From assembly GCF_954871325.1 (NCBI RefSeq), contig NC_088777.1:930001-994000 (forward strand): a stretch of 64,000 nucleotides of DNA. Reading direction: 5' to 3'. Within the stretch, counting starts at the first letter, position 1. Every line of letters starts with the position of its first letter. The DNA is from Gordionus sp. m RMFG-2023. Taxonomy: Eukaryota > Nematomorpha > Gordioida > Chordodea > Parachordodidae. This document shows, piece by piece, positions 58,764-64,000 of this stretch. A program made the position numbers and the translations under genes. The notes under the pieces were generated by a model. The model did no database searches, was not told the origin of the DNA, and worked only from the letters and a program-made list of their open reading frames with translations.

Positions 58764-61700
58764 AACTATATTTTAATATTTAACATCATATACCCCAGTT
58801 CATACATTTCACTTGGATATTAATAATTATTGGAATAACTAGCATTATTACGAAAACCTTACCATTCGTAAAAGTAGCAAATCTCATATTATCAACCAAT
58901 TGATTCCTAAAATAGCAATTTCAAACATCTTTTCCATCAAACACAAAATGTTTTAAAATCATTAAAATTTTAAATCATTTAAAGATTTCTGGCTCTTAAT
59001 GAAGCTATTAATAATTTTCAAATTATTTATATATAATTATCCTTTTTGGCTATTATACCATTAAAATTTGAATTTAAAAATATGAATTTTAAAAAATAAA
59101 CTTTATAATTGTTTTAAAAAAAAAATTAAATAAAATTACTTATATTCCGAGTGTCCAAGCCTAAAAATTCATAATATAATGTATTGGTTTAAAATTATAA
59201 AAAAAATATTAAGCATAATATTTTTAAAAGAGCATCCATGTACCCTATGATTTTTATCATTATTTTTTAAATTCATCTCAATATGTATTTTTAATTTTAA
59301 AACTAAATAACCTTATTATAAAATTGTATTTCAAAGCTTTATTTTATATATTGTAAAGCGATGTAGTTTTTATTAAACACCTCAACTCAAGTCGATTTAG
59401 AGAAACGGCTAACTCAAGATTTTGTTCAGAAATATATTAAGTGACCCTGAATATGTGGGCCATCAAAAAGATTTATGTTTTAACTGTAACTGTATCATAA
59501 TTATTTTCAAATGTTTGTACAAATTTTATATAATTTAGGTTTGTTTTATGTTAACCCTTGTATTTTAACTATAAAATTTTATTTAAGCTATTAATTTCGA
59601 AGATATTATATACAGATATTCTTTTCTGCAGTTTATTTTACAGTTCTTATTTTTAAAGATTTTATACACTTTCATTTTTTTACAGTAATTTGCTGAATAA
59701 AATTTATCAGGTTTCTGCCGCAAAATCTACTTTAATAGACCATTTTTTATGATATATTCTAAAAAATAAATTATCTTATATATTTTATAAAAAGTGTCTC
59801 TAAATAAGGCATGGAAAATATATTCTGTTAAAGTATAGAGTTACCTTGACCTTGTAATATTTAAAATTGAATTTTGTTTGTTTTAAATATAAGGTATTCT
59901 TAATATCTATTGACAGGAATTTTAATTTGTGACTTGAGTCAAGATTTATATTTTTACCTGAGCAACTAAACCTAGAAAAGGGTTATCATTTGGATTAGCA
60001 ATCTTTAGTATAATATCCGTGATAAATTAATCAAAAAACTCGATAAAGACTTTTTGATCATTACTATAGAAGGATATAAACATTTTTCCATTTACTTAAA
60101 GCAAGAACATAAAAAGGATCTTGAAGTGGAATGCCTTGTTATTATATGCTCATAAGTTTTTTCTGATATAAGTAAACCAAGTCCACTTGTTTTTATAGGT
60201 AAGGATTTTAAATACCAATTGAAATCAAGAAATTTATAAATTAAAAGTTGCTCAATAAAATGTTTTTGATAATTGAGTTAATAAGTTTTGATAAAAAGAA
60301 ACAGTAAATAAGATCCTAATATGTTATAAAATTATTTTGAAAGAACTCAAAGTAACCCCTCTAATAGGTGATCCAACCATTGATAGGCAACTACGTTTAT
60401 TAACCCCAAAAGTCATAATCATATATACTAATATTCATAGAAAGATTAGATATGAGTTAAGATCATTAGAATAGTAATTAATTTCAAGTATAAGTAATAA
60501 TAAGACCATAAATATGAGCAGCTTTGGAATAATAACAAAGTTGAAATATTCAGAAGAAAGTGTAATAAAAAATTTTTCTGTCAAGATTATCAAAGGCATT
60601 AATCAAGCTAACATATTACTTTATCCGATGTAGTATAAAATTCTAAAGTTTTAATAACCTAATTGAGTAAGAGCTAAAATATTTGAACCTTCGTTTTATT
60701 GTTTTTAAAAATAAGTTCTAAAAGAGCATGTAGCTATATGTCCAACACGATAGTTGGGTTTATACTATGCAACATGTCTTGCACCAAGCTGTAAAATGCC
60801 CAAAAATATTATATTTTAATATTTTATCGCAAAGAGTTTCTAAATGTTATAGGTCAAGGAATAGTTGCTAAAAGTAGATCTAAAATATTATTTTCTGAAA
60901 ATTATTTAAATTAATACTCCAATGGAACATTTTTAAATAATCTATGGGTAAAAATACTTTTTCAGCATAAATTAGACATTGAGATGATGTAAAAGATGTA
61001 TAAAATCAGTCAAAATTTGAAAGGTAGGTTGATATATAAGTATTAACCAATGACCAAGCCAAATGAATGGCTTTTAATATTAATATCTACATATTAGTTT
61101 GCTTTTTAGCTGAATATTAATAGCTTTAAAATTATATTCACTGATTGACAATAAAGAAATTATATAATTATTTAATTTTTCTGATTTTTCAAGATATTAA
61201 CAATAATGAAAGATCAAAACATAATCGGAAAACATCGGATAATTTTGATTAGGATAGGGTTAAAAATCAGCAAATGATATACTAAATCCTTTTGTAGAAA
61301 TATCTGGAGGCTTATGGGTATTTAGAAATAAATATCGATGGATTTATTTTATTCGCTATTTAATTTAGTAGCTTTAATCTTTAAGAATTTGGACATATTA
61401 ATTTGTTATTCCTTCAAATATTTACGAATTTACCCTTTTACTGATAGCTAATATAATATTCTAAAAACTGAATTATAGAAATATGTATATTTTACGAATT
61501 TTTTTAAAATAAAATTATAATGAGAGATTTCCTGGTAAAATATTTGAAACTCTAATCACGAATTTGAATGTAAACATAAAGTAAATGAAATTATTTGTGT
61601 ACCATTATATTTTAGAATGTATGGTTTATCTGGTAATATATGCAATGAGTGTTAATTCACTATTTATTTCATTTTATACCTTTACGGGATGTAATTGTGA

Positions 61701-63379
61701 CATTTGCATATTCGAAAATATAATAATCTATTTCTCCTAAAAAACAAATATTAAATTTGATTTAACGATAAAATTATTTTGTACATAACTTAAGTGTTTT
61801 TAGATTTAAAAAGAATGGTTAAAATAATAATATATATCATTACTTAATTAAATTTATTAAAAGATATTTATAACATCATTACCAAAATTTATTATTAGGC
61901 TACCATTTACCGATTCTGTGAACGAATTTAGATAAAGTTTAATTTTGGGATCAAATTTATATATAATCTGAAATAAATTAAAACCCAAATCTAAATGTTT
62001 ACAAAATTAAGATTACAAATGTTGTAAATTAAATTTTCAAAAAAACCTAAACATAATTTTTTTTGTATATTATATAGTTTCTTTTATATTTTGAATTTTG
62101 ACACCCAATATTTTAAATATGAAAATTATATAAAAAATTATATATATTGTTTTCTCATTATATCCTTTCTTAATTTTCACATATAATGTTTTCCCGTTTA
62201 CAATTTTATATTTTTGAAATTCATTTCATAAAATTAAGTATTTAAATTCTCTGGCCTATGTAATTATTATTTTTTCATTAAGTGTTTTCTTATACAAATT
62301 TTAATTTAATTAATTAATTTAAATTTCTTTTAATATGATATCTTTATTCAATTTAAAAATCATAGCATTGAAGAAAAATAAATAAAACAAAAATAATTTA
62401 TATATGGTGAATTTCATATCATATCAAATCAAAATTTTAACCCTAACACTTCAGAATTTTTTTTATGATTTTTTATATTAGTAGTAATTGTTAATGGATA
62501 AGTACTCTATTTTATTTTAAATATGTTAATTTCTTTTTTAAATATAATAATTAATTTATTTAATTCGATTTTACACCTTAATGATTAAAAAAAATAAGTT
62601 TTATGTTGGAAAATATATACTACAACTAAGAAAAAAATAAAATTTAACTTCTTTACACCATTTACTCGCCATGATATAGGGGTTTAATGAGCGGAAAAAT
62701 AGCACATTTTTGACAAAATGCACTTATTAATTTTTAAATATCACACTAGAGCAATAATTCAAATTTTTATTATATAAATAATGGATACTCAAAACTGGTA
62801 GTAAAAAACCAATGACAATAGAAACAAATAAATATTTTTTTTCAATTTTTTCTGTAAATGTTAGAACTTCTATATAATTGTACAAAATCCTATACTGGAA
62901 TGAAAGGGGGTCAGGAGTTATCATAATTTATATGGCTAAAATTGATCAAAATTTAACATAAATATCATCATATTTAAATTTAATAAATTTTTACCTAGTA
63001 ATTTTTATAAAAATTATGTCTAAATAAAAGCCTCTTACTCTATTATATTTCAATAAAAATATATTTTGAAGTTGGGGAGTTAGAACAATGGGATTTATTT
63101 AAAACCTTGGACAATTTTCTCTCGAAATTACGTGGCAAAATATTTTAAACATATTCATAACTTTATTTGATTAAATATTTTTCTATAAAATCATGTAATA
63201 CATTCAAAAAATTTATAATAATATGCAAAACTTTTAAAATATTTTATATAATGCCTTTAATTTTATTTTCCTCTCGAGAAATAAAAGTAAAAAATGTTTA
63301 TGTTCTTGAAATTTGTTTTTCTGTCAAAAATCTGTTTTTCAGGATGATTTTTCATACTTAGCTATACGCCATTGCTAAC
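58764..63379. other. Long AT-rich spacer
   Basis: Only a hAT MITE fragment (59372-59462: CAACTCAAGTCGATTTAG, AAACGGCTAACTCAAGATTTT) is recognised. Frames at 62727-62924 and 63167-63361 are AT-driven and have no motif. Confidence 0.45.
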
Positions 63380-63420
63380 AATTGTATATTTATTCCTCTG
63401 ATTATTTCTTGCATAGTTAA

Positions 63421-63540
63421 ACAAATCTTTTTTGGCCAATAATATCATATGAATGCTGCAAGTTTGCTCAAGCCGAAAGCCGTTTAGTAAAAGTTCTCAA
63501 AACTGTCGCAGGAACTTTTACCAGGTGCTGTTATAAATAA
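63421..63540 (+). other. Short open frame with CC pairs and a hairpin
   Basis: A plus frame reads SYECCKFAQAESRLVKVL then KTVAGTFTRCCYK and stops near 63538. It also contains GTAAAAGTTC (63487-63496) and its inverse GAACTTTTAC (63512-63521), a 10-base stem with a 15-base loop. No acceptor is clear. Could be the end of an exon or chance. Confidence 0.2.
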
Positions 63541-63774
63541 ATGACATTCTGCCTTTATCCAAAAATCATTTTCATGATTGTAGGGGTTAATAAAGTTTTT
63601 ATATTTTTATAATGGAAAACTGCCCCTCCCCTAAGAAAAATTACCAATTTTGACTACCCCGCCTAATCTTTCTTAAAGATAGGTTTAATTTTAATTGAAA
63701 TAGATAAAATAGAGAATCTGATATAACAATAAAATTTACTTGTTTAATAAAGCCCTATTAACAGTAATAAATCA

Positions 63775-63860
63775 TATAAAGGTTAATAGTGTCATTGGCC
63801 CAACGGAATCTTTGTTCATGGTCCTCCACTACAAAGGCATAATTTTCTTAAGGGTGAGTG
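63775..63860. other. Weak exon candidate near the right edge
   Basis: On + the frame SVIGPTESLFMVLHYKG meets a consensus-like donor (AAGG then GTGAGT at 63855). On - a pyrimidine-rich acceptor (CACTCACCCTTAAG) opens ENYAFVVEDHEQRFRWAN then DTINL and a stop. Both cannot be right; the strand is unresolved. Confidence 0.22.
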
Positions 63861-64000
63861 AGTAGTAACTAATTTGCCAACATATAAATTGGATTTTATT
63901 GAGTTTTTTGAAATAAGGATTGTTGTAAAGATATAAAAATTAGGAATAAAATTATTTAATTTTTTTTGCGAACTTTATAAACGTTTCAAGGAATTGTTTA

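Overview
The window is very AT-rich, intron-bearing animal DNA. It has small introns with GT/AG ends, arthropod-type genes, and many decayed LINE, LTR, hAT and MITE copies between them. An adipokinetic hormone/corazonin-related peptide (ACP) precursor and an ovo/shavenbaby zinc-finger gene point to an arthropod. The base composition and repeat style fit a crustacean such as a parasitic copepod (Caligidae); that placement is inference. Two runs of 10 N (18262-18271 and 43940-43949) show this is a scaffolded assembly.

Layout. 1-2.3 kb holds the ACP neuropeptide precursor on +. 2.3-20 kb is mainly AT-rich spacer with two MITE families: one hAT-like, starting TAGTGTTGTTAAACGG, and one long palindromic family starting TGTTAGCGGCAATGTG. 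Among these lie a well-formed 96-nt candidate exon (16781-16876), two GC-richer tracts that may be old exons, and a decayed intron-bearing gene fragment (19368-19676, -) with a second copy at 43155-43443 (+). 21.3-24.1 kb is a broken Ty3/gypsy-like LTR fossil on -. 25.1-27.1 kb is the ovo-like gene, two exons on +, encoding 443 residues. 27-38 kb holds nested MITEs, tandem duplications, a candidate short-intron gene on - (34748-35213) and a cluster of hAT remnants (35424-37657). 38.5-41.0 kb is a decayed APE-type LINE on -.

The most interesting locus is 46946-47999 (+). A signal-peptide exon and a distal exon can be spliced in frame to encode a small secreted precursor. It ends in a Lys-Arg site followed by a 30-residue peptide with cysteine spacing C-X6-C-X4-CC-X3-C-X5-C, the classic inhibitor-cystine-knot pattern. 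The remainder (48-64 kb) is mostly AT-rich spacer. It contains a candidate membrane-segment exon (48854-49052), a 445-bp tandem duplication (50395-51270), a roughly 510-bp CTTT/CTTC microsatellite (58255-58763) and weak exon candidates near the right edge.

The genes have no evident operon-like link. The ACP precursor and the cystine-knot peptide are both secreted signalling-type or effector-type peptides. Ovo is a nuclear regulator of epidermal and germline fate. All splice models are read from sequence alone and need transcript support.
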